From: Lytechinus pictus
Lineage: Eukaryota; Echinodermata; Echinoidea; Temnopleuroida; Toxopneustidae
Direction: 5' to 3'
NCBI RefSeq assembly: GCF_037042905.1
Contig: NC_087262.1
Coordinates: forward strand, 23,287,501-23,351,500
Length of the DNA: 64,000 nt
In this document: in pieces, positions 32,386-42,319 of the stretch
Position numbering within the stretch: the first letter of the stretch is position 1
Layout of the letters: each line of letters opens with the position of its first letter
Notes under the pieces: generated by a model
The model's database searches: none
Told to the model about the DNA's origin: nothing
What the model saw: only the letters and a program-made list of their open reading frames with translations
Translations under genes and position numbers: made by a program

Positions 32386-32844
32386 GATAATCCAGATGAA
32401 GTCTGTCAGCGTCTCAATCGACTTGGTATCGCAGCTGCAAGAGGCCTTGCCCAGATCGAGCTAATTGTCTCCCCAAGTACAACTCCAGATGCTCCACCAA
32501 CGAATCTAGTAGGCATCGATGAGACCCGATGCCAACCTACCACGGCATCCTTCATCATGGACCACATCATCTACCTTCCCGTCCACCGAGGCGTACCGAG
32601 ACACCACCTCGATCAAGTCTGCCTAGCTGTTGAGATCGTCCTCAATAAGCTTGCCATCCTCGCCCGCTACCACGCCAGCCTTGGTTCGAGACAGAAGGAA
32701 ACGCATCATGGTCCATATGGACCGATCACACCAAGAAGGAACAAGGAATCGTGTCGGAGGCGGATGGTTTCGTCTAATCGAAACGCAACTTCAAAGATGC
32801 AGCAGGCCATCGCAGCTAACGCCAATAGAAACGATTTGACATAG
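32386..32844 (+). CDS. DegT/DnrJ/EryC1/StrS-like protein, exon 4 with stop
   Basis: Phase 0 start after ttcttag. Reads DNPDEVCQRLNRLGIAAARG, then CQPTTASFIMDHIIYLPVHR and HHLDQVCLAVEIVLN, the usual C-terminal end of the fold (hydrophobic I-Y-L-P followed by a helix with x-x-I-x-x-x-L). A basic tail follows to TAG at 32842. Codons 32557-32844 show two overlapping frames; this frame is chosen by phase and by similarity. Confidence 0.72.
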   Translation, partial: DNPDEVCQRLNRLGIAAARGLAQIELIVSPSTTPDAPPTNLVGIDETRCQPTTASFIMDHIIYLPVHRGVPRHHLDQVCLAVEIVLNKLAILARYHASLGSRQKETHHGPYGPITPRRNKESCRRRMVSSNRNATSKMQQAIAANANRNDLT

Positions 32845-32916
32845 CCATGATTCTCAAGTACCGTTCACACTTATACCTTCCGCCATGATCCGATTACGGG
32901 AATCAGTCTCTATATC

Positions 32917-32922
32917 AATAAA
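32917..32922 (+). promoter_or_regulatory. Polyadenylation signal, DegT-like gene
   Basis: AATAAA 73 bases after the stop codon, a usual distance for a short 3' UTR. Confidence 0.55.
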
Positions 32923-34420
32923 TCCTAACATGATGTTCCTGGTTAAAGTTCTCGTGTGAGGTTCGACTTACTGTGAATCCTGGTGAGCTTTTCATCTACA
33001 TTGCCGTTTGAGTTATCAGATCTTACACTTTTGCTAAAATTTAATTGGCTTTGAAGCATATAAATATAGGTGTTGACTGGTGCTATGCTAACTGTAGGAT
33101 GCGTCGGATAAACGCCAATCATGAACGATCCCCGGAAAAATAATCACACAACTTCTCTGATGTCACTTTAACTTGGAACCATTAACATACTGCTTGGACC
33201 TTCTCAAAGAAGAAAGGCCTTTAATACTAATTTCTATTTTACTTTCGTTTACTTTCTCTTCAGATGTTACATGCGACTATTCAAAAACTCATACAACCAT
33301 TTCGAAGCTATACATGAAACGCATTTTAGGGGTCGAGAAGTAGTATGCGGTTTATATTATGAGTTATGTTCAATCTTTGCCATCAAATCAGAGAATTTCT
33401 AGAGGGATATTGCTTTGAAAAGACAAATATAAAAATAACTAAAGAAGGCTAGTTGATGGCACCGCAGGGTTACCAGTCAGCTAGATTATGGACGTCAAAC
33501 ATATCATCAAAACCTTGATGATATGAATAGTTCCCTCTTCCATGTCTTCCTTTTTAAGAAGTTCATTTTGCATTATAAGGAAAGTATCGAACATCGCCTT
33601 AAAAGAGTTTACCTCGCCCTTACTGCGGCAGCCCGAACACGTACTGTGTTCGGGCTGCGTTGTGATTCACCCCGGCTAACCAGATCAAACCAGATGAGCA
33701 TCGGGAATCAATCAAAAATACATAAAATTGCACAATTAAGGAATCAATACATACTTACAACTTAAGCCGCAATATGGGCGGCCCTCAAAACTTCGAAATA
33801 ATTCCCCAAAACGAAGCAAAAACGTCGGAAAATTTTGCCGGTGTGCATTAAAAGTCGTTTGTACAGGAAGCAATGGAGGATCGATATAGCCTTTTGACGA
33901 GGCAACGAGATAAATTGATTTTTATCTTCGTGCTAGCAGAAAACAAAAACATTGTCTCTATATTTAAATTAGTTTCTTTATCATCTTTTTTTTTTCGAGA
34001 GAGATTATGCACGTGGTGTCGCACATTTTTTTTAATATGCATAATTGAAAACAATTGATACACCTTGTGAGTAAAAAGATAATTTGATAGCCTATTTTAT
34101 GTGGTTTGTATTGACGCTTGAAATGATGAAGCCTATTCTTTGCAAATAATTTATTTCCTTGTATTATATTAAGAAGTACTAGTAATTTGATATCATTTCA
34201 TGTTTGTATTTTAGTATTATTCTATTGTTGTAAATTGTTGTACAAAATAATTATTCAGCCTTTGGCTGCGAGGCATGTTTTTAACAAACCATTATTGAAT
34301 TGATTTTAGCCATATATATGGCTGCTATTTTTTCAAGCATTCAGCTTACGGTAGCTGGTCTCTGCATTTGAATTCATTTGTTATTGTTTACATAAATTAT
34401 GTCTATATCTTCTTATAACC
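32923..34420. other. Intergenic, no gene recognised
   Basis: Apart from the hairpin at 33628, a possible LINE-type 3' tail with gcctttggctgc hairpin lies at about 34150-34310. No coding likeness. Confidence 0.4.
33628..33658. repeat. Perfect 13-bp hairpin
   Basis: gcagcccgaacac, loop gtact, gtgttcgggctgc. GC-rich in an AT-rich region. A miRNA-like or transposon-end role cannot be told; 13 bp is short for a miRNA precursor. Confidence 0.6.
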
Positions 34421-34612
34421 ATAGGCGGCGGAAGTGGGGGCGGGGGGAGTATCCCCCCTAAATTTTAGGTGGGGTTACGAACCCCCCTAAATTTTTTGTT
34501 GATAACCTTTTTTTTTTGGCTTCAATTTTTTTTGCTTGTCATTTTTTTTTGCTTTTCAAAAAAATGTGGTGCCCCCTAAAATTGTTGGCTTCCACCGCCA
34601 ACTACATTGTCA
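34420..34612. repeat. Dispersed repeat with GGCGGAAG...CTTCCACCGCC ends
   Basis: Ends ggcggcggaagtggggg and ttggcttccaccgcc are roughly inverted; the inside has ccccctaaattttaggtggg (palindromic) and ttgcttgtcattttt, also seen in the tandem repeat at 34902. Confidence 0.45.
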
Positions 34613-34901
34613 CCGTTGTAATTTGATCATTATGTATGTTTGATTTTAAATAATTGTTATAAATTTGCAATTTTGAATAAATGCAGAAATACCTGCTTTA
34701 AAAAGAAAGAGAAATGCTCGCATATATGACGTCACAAAAAAAATAAAATAAAACTCTATTATTAGCCCGGGGGTGGTGGCTCAACTTACCCCGCCTTCCC
34801 CTATATATATATATACATTTTTTTTTTTACCACAACCGGCTGGATACGTCTTTCTCAGGCAACATCTTCCCACTAGCGTACCTATACTGCCCCCCCCTTA
34901 C

Positions 34902-35466
34902 GAGTCACACTCACAACCCATGCAAGGGACGTGTCCCTAGCTATGCCCCCCCCCCCCGATGAGTCACAACTGATCCCTGACAAGCCACCATAGTGGCCCC
35001 CTCCTTTGAAGTTGAATACCTTCTTTTTTCTTCTTTTTTTTTGCTTGTCAATTTTTTTCTGGTGCGAAATGTCTTTTACATCCTGTTGAGGATCATTTTT
35101 TTTTCCTTTTTTTTTTTCTGGTACGAAATCCTATAGGCCTATTTGTGGTTTAAGTCAAGACCTTTTCTAGGCGTGTCAAATTTGAGTCACACTCACAACC
35201 CATGCAAGGGACGTGTCCCTAGCTATGCCCCCCCCCCCGATGAGTCACAACTGATCCCTGACAAGCCACCATAGTGGCCCCCTCCTTTGAAGTTGAATAC
35301 CTTCTTTTTTCTTCTTTTTTTTTGCTTGTCAATTTTTTTCTGGTGCGAAATGTCCTTTACATCCTGTTGAGGATCATTTTTTTTCCTGTTTTTTTTTTCT
35401 GGTACGAAATCCTTTAGGCCTATTTGTGGTTTAAGTCAAGACCTTTTCTAGGCGTGTCAAATTTTT
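34902..35466 (+). repeat. Two tandem copies of a 282-bp unit
   Basis: gagtcacactcacaacccat begins at 34902 and again at 35184; both copies run to ggcgtgtcaaattt. The copies differ at only a handful of sites (for example gtctttta / gtccttta), so the duplication is recent. The unit contains a C run (cccccccc) and T runs. Confidence 0.85.
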
Positions 35467-35820
35467 GGGCGGACGATTTTGCCCCCCCCCCCCCCCGTGG
35501 AAAATCCTAGGTACGCTACTGCATCTTCCTCTTATACATTTTTAGTTCTTGTTTTGCGACATTTATATATTTAGAGCATGAAAAATAATAGCAAAAACAT
35601 GCAGCCATCGACTTAGCAATGGATCTCATTTCCACCATTTTTTAAAACAAAAGCTGATCGAATCGGCTTGGAAAAAAAATCACCGCGCATCACTGCACCG
35701 GTAGCGACGTCCCGTATCGTATTATACGGTATACCGCCGCGCCTCGCGCGCGCCACGTGTGTTGCATTGAAGTATTGTCGTCCTGTTCAAGAGTCCACTT
35801 TCGGATTCAAGGATTCAAGA

Positions 35821-36020
35821 TGAATTCTTCAAAATGTGCTATGTGCCTGTCATCTTTTGTGAAAGGATCAAAGGGATATGGTCGGGTAAGACTTGCCACT
35901 TTTACTTCTCCTAGGACAGCCCATCGATTTTGCCCCAAAACTGTAATTTGCGACAATTATGTTTGTCGAAAGTGCGAGCGCTTCATTGTCAAATTGGATG
36001 GTGCTGTTTACGTGGTTTAG
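35821..36020 (+). CDS. Small Cys-rich protein, unknown (66 residues)
   Basis: ATG to TAG with CpG-rich sequence upstream (gcctcgcgcgcgccacgtgt at about 35740) and AATAAA at 36040, so it could be a complete small gene. Reads MNSSKCAMCLSSFVKGSKGY and CDNYVCRKCERFIVKLDG: C6-x2-C9 and, after a Cys at 44, C49-x2-C52, a possible zinc-binding layout. I do not recognise the family. It could instead be the first exon of a larger gene or a transposon-derived domain. An upstream GTG start at 35757 adds residues with no supporting context. Confidence 0.4.
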
Positions 36021-36609
36021 TTATTTGCATTTTTTAAAAGCAATAAATCATACTTTAGAGTGACAATGCAAAAGATTCTGAAGAAGTATGTGTAGAGACT
36101 TAGAATAGGCCCTATATTTCAAATTAGAGCAGAAAGATTAATTTATGAACCATCTATTCCATCTCATTTAGAATTAGCTTCACGGTACCGTACGCCATGA
36201 CGTATTTTTCTTTACTTGGGCAAGTGTTGGTCCTGAAAAGGACCACCCAATCTCTTTAAAAAATAATAAAAAAAGACGTGTTGCATTTTGACCAAGAAAG
36301 ATCAGTATGGAATCCAGTTGAGTACTACTAGATTAGGACACAAGTAATAATATTGTGACCAGTAACAAACTCCAGTAGACTAATATTATATTAAGACCAC
36401 TTTAATTTCGAGTTAGTAATTCAAGATCAGTTTGACAAGTGGAATTTCAACTTGTAACTTTTTAAATTGACTGGTCTAGCTTAGTTGATCCAGTCTAATT
36501 TCATATGGACAAATATACGCGCAGCACTGAACCAGTAAGACAAGTAACCAATGTTGCAATTTCCAGATCGAGTTTCCAGTTGAAATTCTACTGGTCAGAC
36601 TGGTCCAGT

Positions 36610-36792
36610 TTAAACTGGTTCTTTGTGATTTATTACTTTCTCCATTAGGTTGTGATGGAGGGCAAAGCACGTGCTCTTTCCGTAACCCGTTGGGAGAATC
36701 ACGAGACTGTCGTTTCCTCTCTGGGCCTCTTCCAGGGCCTGTTTTTGAGGCACCTTTAATTTTATTGCAAATTCTTCTTCAAGTTCCTCCAT
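36610..36792 (-). CDS. RecQ-like helicase N-terminal fragment
   Basis: 60 residues on the minus strand: VPQKQALEEAQRGNDSLVIL then PTGYGKSTCFAL. L-P-T-G-Y-G-K-S is helicase motif I (Walker A), and Q-K-Q-A-L-E-E is motif 0 of RecQ-type helicases. The frame ends in TAA after HKEPV and no motif Ia or II follows; beyond it lies AT-rich sequence with many ccagt/actggt words. It is a truncated copy or a first exon (a gtaata donor is possible after LMEK). The upstream side (36793-37280) looks like a promoter. Confidence 0.5.
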   Translation of the reverse strand: MEELEEEFAIKLKVPQKQALEEAQRGNDSLVILPTGYGKSTCFALHHNLMEKVINHKEPV

Positions 36793-37280
36793 ATTTGCAA
36801 CGCGAACTACGTTTCTGACGTCAATGTCGACTCAATATTGACCTTGATTCTAACTTATTACATCTCTAATTTAAAAAAAATGTATTTTGTAAACGCAGTC
36901 ATGTTTGTTCATAATATACAGATTGAGATAAATATAATTTTAATGAAATGAATTCTTCTTTAAATAATGTTTTTTTTTCTCTGTTAAATGCAAGCAAGAT
37001 TGATATCCATTACTGAAATACCTAAATCGCGATTTATTTGAAAAGCAAGTTCGTGATTCGACCGAAGTTTTCTTATCTCTTCTTGTAATGCATATTCATT
37101 AACCTTAACAGTGACGACATCTTATAAATATTCATGTTGCGCATGCGCATACATGTTTTTCATTTAATTCAACATGGCGATTCGTACGAAATCCGAAAAT
37201 TGATCCTCTATTGTACGATTCCATCGAATTTTCGTAATTTTAAGGAGAACGTATCTTGAACTCAGTTTGTTTAGGTAAGG
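36793..37280. promoter_or_regulatory. Possible bidirectional promoter
   Basis: Between the RecQ-like start (minus) and a candidate first exon (plus) lie tgacgtca at about 36818 (CRE-type), gcgcatgcgc at 37140 (NRF1-type palindrome) and caacatggcg at 37171 (YY1-type, overlapping a nine-codon uORF). A splice-donor-like taggtaagg follows at 37272. These motifs are common at animal housekeeping promoters. Confidence 0.4.
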
Positions 37281-38149
37281 TCAGTCCTAACTGTCGTATT
37301 TTTGGTTTCGTTTTATCATCCATGTTTTTGTAATTTAGCGATTAATCTAGTGCATCAGTGCACTCCGGTGAGAACGAGTGGGAGCGTTCAGGACCTCGAC
37401 ACTGTCTAAAGACGTCGTGTCGAGGTTCCCGGGGCAAACCTCGCCCTTGCCCAAAATCAGAGGCTCACATTTTCTCGTTTCCCATCAAGTGAATTAAAAT
37501 TGCCTATATTTTGTAATAACATCATGAAGTAAATTTTAAAAGACCAATTCGCCGTTTTTTTAATGTACTTCATGATGTTGAAAATCTATTTGCAATATAT
37601 ATTGAAAAGTATCGCGACGGTATACATGATGAAAGAGAAATAGGTTTTAGTAGTTTGTCTCCTCGTCCATCAGTGACGCAAATGGCTTTATCATAATGAT
37701 AATGCAGAAGCTGCTCTTCATAAGACTTTGAAAGCCTCTCAGAGCCAGTGTAATAAATCATTCATAAATACGAAACAAATATTTAATAATTATATCGTGA
37801 ATCTATACTAAACATCCTAAGCAGTTTCTATGACATTGGTTGTAAATCAAAATCGGTTTTGTGCCCCCGCGTATATTTCATTGAAGAATTATATTTTCAT
37901 ATGTGAAATATATTCATTTTTTTCTAATTTGCTTTCCTTATTGACAATACTCGGTATACATGCGCGAGCAGACAACGTTAAATTTGATCGCCTGAGACAA
38001 GAGAAGATTATTCTTAACGAATTATAAACATAGTCGGAGACGTTTCCTTAACTCGTTGCATAAATTCTGGTAATCTGTCAGACTCTATTTTTTCGATGAA
38101 GTACGCTTTAATATGATGAAGATAAATCAAGAAAGATACTGCCAGTGGC

Positions 38150-38880
38150 GTAGCCTACATATAGGGGGGAGGAGGGGCTTGGGGCTCCCCCAAAAAAAAA
38201 ATCACGACCAAGAAAAAGAGACAAAATGAAGAAAAGGAAAGAGAGAAGGGTAAAATATGGTATTATTTTCTCATTATCATGTAAAAATCTATCACAAATT
38301 TGAAAATTTGTAATAAAAATGTCTAAATTTTTGTTCGTTCACCTTGCTCGCTCGCAACTTAATTTTTTTATTTTTACGCGATACGCCATACCTAGCCCCC
38401 TTAAGATTTTTGGCTCATTATTCCACTGGATACTGCTAAGATCCATTACTCTGTTATTTTTTCTCTCTGTATAACTGTTTCTCATTCACGTAAAACACTG
38501 TGAAACAGTTTTTAGTTTATAACAGCACAATATGAATAAAATCAAGTTATCAATATCACAGCCTGCTTAACTAAAAGCTGTATGTGTCAAGGTCCTTTTT
38601 CAGTGGCTTAATGAGTCAAAAATGTTGAAGGGGCCAGATATGACGTATCGGGCAAAATTTGTAAACAAAAATTATTATAAAAAAATAAATAAAAAAAATA
38701 AAAAGTTTTTAGCGAGCAAAAATTTCGTCATTTTTCATTACAAAGTTCAATTGTGTGATTGATTTTGACAAAATAATTATTCAAAAAATTATATCACATT
38801 TCACCCTTCTCTCTTTCCTTTTTCCCTTTCTCCTTTTTTTCTTGGTCGTGAAAATGTTTGGGGGTCCATGGCCCCTACAA
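38150..38880. repeat. Inverted pair of a dispersed repeat
   Basis: 38150-38360 (cttggggctcccc, purine tract, atctatcacaaatttg, ttgctcgctcgcaac) appears again in reverse complement at 38690-38880 (ttagcgagca, ttgattttgaca, ccctttctcctt, cttggtcgtg). Same family as 14600-15150. Confidence 0.5.
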
Positions 38881-39271
38881 ATAATAGACAAATGTTTGAG
38901 TAATATTCTCATGTAAACTAGTTTTATTTTATTTTCTGATTCCTAATGTATGTACAACCAATCCGAAAATCCATTGATTTCTTCAAATGAAATAATTATA
39001 TATAACACACTTTACATATTTGCGCGCATAGCTGCAAAAAAAATTAAAAGACTTAACCAAATAAGCTCCCCAGAAAGATTGCGAAAAAGAAATGAATTTA
39101 AATTTGCTATTGTTTTAATTTAAAAAAATCTATATCGCCGCTCTCTAAAGATATTCCAACTTCGTAAATGAAAGACAGTGCCTCTTTTAGTCGTAAATTG
39201 ATTTGGCATGTCTAGTATTGATTACCATTATAAACGATATGCCTTACTTTGAAATAATATCATAGTTTAGA

Positions 39272-39298
39272 ATATATATATATATATATATATATATG
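39272..39298. repeat. (TA)n microsatellite
   Basis: About 13 TA units in AT-rich spacer. Confidence 0.9.
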
Positions 39299-39472
39299 TG
39301 GAAAATCTTTAGTGGTTTTATATTACAATGCTTACTAGAAGAAATAACTAGCTAGTTCCATATTACTACATTGAGGTAGGTGCACATTCAGTGACATTCC
39401 AAATTGTACACTCCCTTAATTGGTCAAACTCATACGTAATAAAAAAAATGACTTCATAGTGTTTGAACTGTA

Positions 39473-39690
39473 TTAAACTCCGAACAATTTAAAAAGATCC
39501 CGTCTGAATCTCTTGACGAGACCATTTACAATTGGGTTAATGATGTGGTTGATTAACAACAGGTCCCGAATGAAAGAAATAAGAATATCCACAAGAACGT
39601 GCTTATTTATTATACTTGAAATGGCTTTCTGAAGAAACGTATCGATTAGGAGAATGATGCGATCAGTTACTTCGACCCAATACCAGCATC
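39473..39690 (-). pseudogene. Rhodopsin-type GPCR relic (TM6-TM7 end)
   Basis: The minus strand reads WVEVTDRIILLIDTFLQKAI then DILISFIRDLLLINHIINPI and VKRFRRDLFKLFG. This aligns with the intact GPCR at 52960-54168 (WVPEVIIVTLF; ALLRDLFAVNQIINPV; KKFREDVLKVL). The Pro of W-x-P is missing and N-P-x-x-Y reads NPIVN. TM1-TM5 are not found nearby, so it is a truncated dead paralogue. Confidence 0.65.
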
Positions 39691-40565
39691 CATATTTGAA
39701 ATGATAGCACTCTAAACGCATTTGAATGAAAAAAATAACTGTTCTGATATTTGATATAATCAATATTTAAGTGAGTCTTAATTTTGAAGTATTCCACCTC
39801 CGACCTGTTTGTCTCAGACAAGACACGTACAGCGAGTCATGTCTATAGATAGGGGGAATACAAAGCTTTTACTGCTTTTCAAACACGTCAAAATGTCAAT
39901 TTGATATCAGTGATGGTTGTGAAAGCAGCGTGAATATAGCATATCCAGCAAATTGGATTGGTAGGTGAGGTCTATAAGTTGGATAGGGGATTCTTTCATT
40001 TTTTTCTTAAAAAAAGGTGCAGTGTTGCATTTTGGTGCTATATTTTGTGATTTCTCAATTATTGTCACTGAAATTTACGCTTGCACATCTATTTCATTTG
40101 TGCTATAAATTTCCAGAGGGTCTTTTCTGACGATGCAGTCGGTGCCTTAACAATCTCTTAAGCTGAGCTGCCCGATTGATATCTGAACATGAATGTGATT
40201 CATGTAGTTCAGACGTTCATTGATTGGCCTATGTCAGTTATTTTTCTACATCATATTTTACATCCTGTCGATTAATTTGAATTCCAGTTTACAGTACTTT
40301 ATTCTTTTGATAATTATTTTTCTCTATATGTTTCTTGATATATTCTGAATTTAATTTTCCGAAATAAATTGGGAGTGAGTTCTCCAAGCCCCTTCCATAT
40401 CCGCCCACTGTTCAGCATTTTCGTACATCAATATATTTTCCACTCTTCTTTTGTGGATTCGTTTGGTTGCCAGCCCATGGTCAATGAAAGTAGAATCAAT
40501 TAAATGAATTTTCCATTCATTACAATCCAGCTTCTTACTATAATCCACACGGACGCGTTTAAAAT

Positions 40566-42319
40566 AAATTACCAAACATTCCCCGAGACCTGCAGGATAA
40601 CACAAGTACTGTAAAGAGCTCATTTGGCTTTTCCCCTGTAAAAGAAACTGATGTACTCGAAATCATACGAAATTTAAGAAACACGAAATCAGTGGGACTG
40701 GATGGCATTTCTGTATTCGTTTTGAAATTATGTGCTTACGAAATAACACCCAGCATCACCTATTTGATAAACTTCTCGTTGAAATCGGGCAAATTTCCCA
40801 AACAATGGAAGATTGCAAAATTCATCCCAATTCATAAAAGTGGAGATAAAACAATTCCATCAAATTTTAGACCCATCTCCCTCATTCCTTGTGTGTCAAA
40901 ATTTTTAGAACGTATAGTTCAGAGGCAGGTCCTCTCGTACCTACATATTCACAATATTCTCTCGCCGGCACAATCCGGTTTCCGGGCAAAGCATTCAACG
41001 ATCACAACATTGATCAAGGTAACTGATGACTGGTACCATGCAATTGATAAGAAAGAGTATACCGGTGCGGTGTTTGTCGATCTCAAAAAGGCCTTCGACA
41101 CCGTAGACTGGGGAATTCTTCTAAAGAAGCTTACTAATATTGGGATAAAGGGTACTCCATTGCTATGGATGGAAAGTTACTTGACCGACATAATTTGTAG
41201 GACGCTTGTCAACTCTGAGCTTTCTGCAGAATCTAACATTACCTGCGGAGTCCCGCAAGGTTCACTGCTAGGACCACTATTTTCATCATGTACATAAATG
41301 ATTTAATGGACTGTGTGGAATTATGTCAGGTTCAATTGTACGCCGATGACACGGTTCTTTACTTTTCTCACCCATCTATCCAAAACGTAGAGTCAGCTCT
41401 TAACTCCGACCTGGAGAATGTTCATAAGTGGATGAATAATAACAAACTGAGTGTCAATTGTAATAAAACAGAATGCATCCTAATCGGAAGTAAACATATG
41501 CTTGCTAAGAAATGTCTTGAATGTACACTCTTAAAAATGTTGGGCAACATACGGTCCACACAACAATTGGTTAAAACTTTATCCAATTCTGGGTAGTTTT
41601 ACACCAATAATGTGTGCTTTGGGTGAAAACTACACAGTATTGGTGTAAAACTACCCAGAATTGGATAAAGTTTTAACCAATTGTTGTGTGGACCGTATGT
41701 TGCCCAACATTTTTAAGAGTGTAACATTAAACAATTCCCGTATAAACCAAGTGCGTGAATTTAAGTACTTAGGACTGATTTGTGATGAAACTTTGACCTG
41801 GAATAAACATATCGAAAAACTAGTCCAGAAAGTAAGTAAGATGGTTGGTTTTCTAGGACGATTAAGACGCTCGTTGAATGAATCAGTTGTAAACTCCATT
41901 TATAAGTCTCTTTTACTCCCATATTTTGATTATGGTGACGTAATACACAGCTCAGCATGTAATAAATATATCGAACAACTCCAGAAGGTACAGAACAGAG
42001 CAGCTCGTATCATAATAAGAGTAAAATCAGAGTCACACATATCTGTCGCTGAGTTGCATAATTCTCTGGGCTGGCAATTTCTTAACAAAAGGAGAAATCA
42101 GCATTGTATTGTTTTTATGTACAAGGTAATGCACGAACTAACTCCTCAGTATTTACGTAATGAATTCACGGTCGCACCTCAATATTACTCTTTTCGTTAT
42201 GGCGAAAAACTACTTTTACCTAAACCACGGACAGAATTCCTTAAGAAATCCTTTAAATATAGAGGTGCCAAGGTATATAATGCCCTACCTTTGGACTTAA
42301 AATTGTCTCCTACTGTTAA
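40566..42319 (+). mobile_element. LINE reverse transcriptase (CR1/Jockey-like), 5' segment
   Basis: From about 40566 the frame reads toward GFSPVKETDVLEIIRNLRN, SVGLDGISVFVLK, then RPISLIPCVSKFLERIV, FVDLKKAFDTVDW (catalytic motif A), GVPQGSLLGPLF and, after a one-base loss at about 41276-41283, MYINDL and YADDTVLYF (motif C at 41339). After the MITE at 41526 it continues VREFKYLGLICDETLTWN and LLPYFDYGDVIHSSACN. The endonuclease part is absent, as in 5'-truncated insertions. At LSPTV it is cut by a second transposon; the sequence resumes at 43936. Confidence 0.8.
41526..41721. mobile_element. Complete TA-flanked MITE inside the LINE ORF
   Basis: cactcttaaaaatgttgggc (left) and gcccaacatttttaagagtg (right) begin arms of about 85 bp that are almost perfectly inverted around a short centre (gtgctttgggtgaaaa). 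TA flanks both ends (41524-41525 and 41722-41723), the target duplication of Tc1/mariner-like elements. The near-perfect arms point to recent insertion or cruciform-like homogenisation. Confidence 0.82.
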
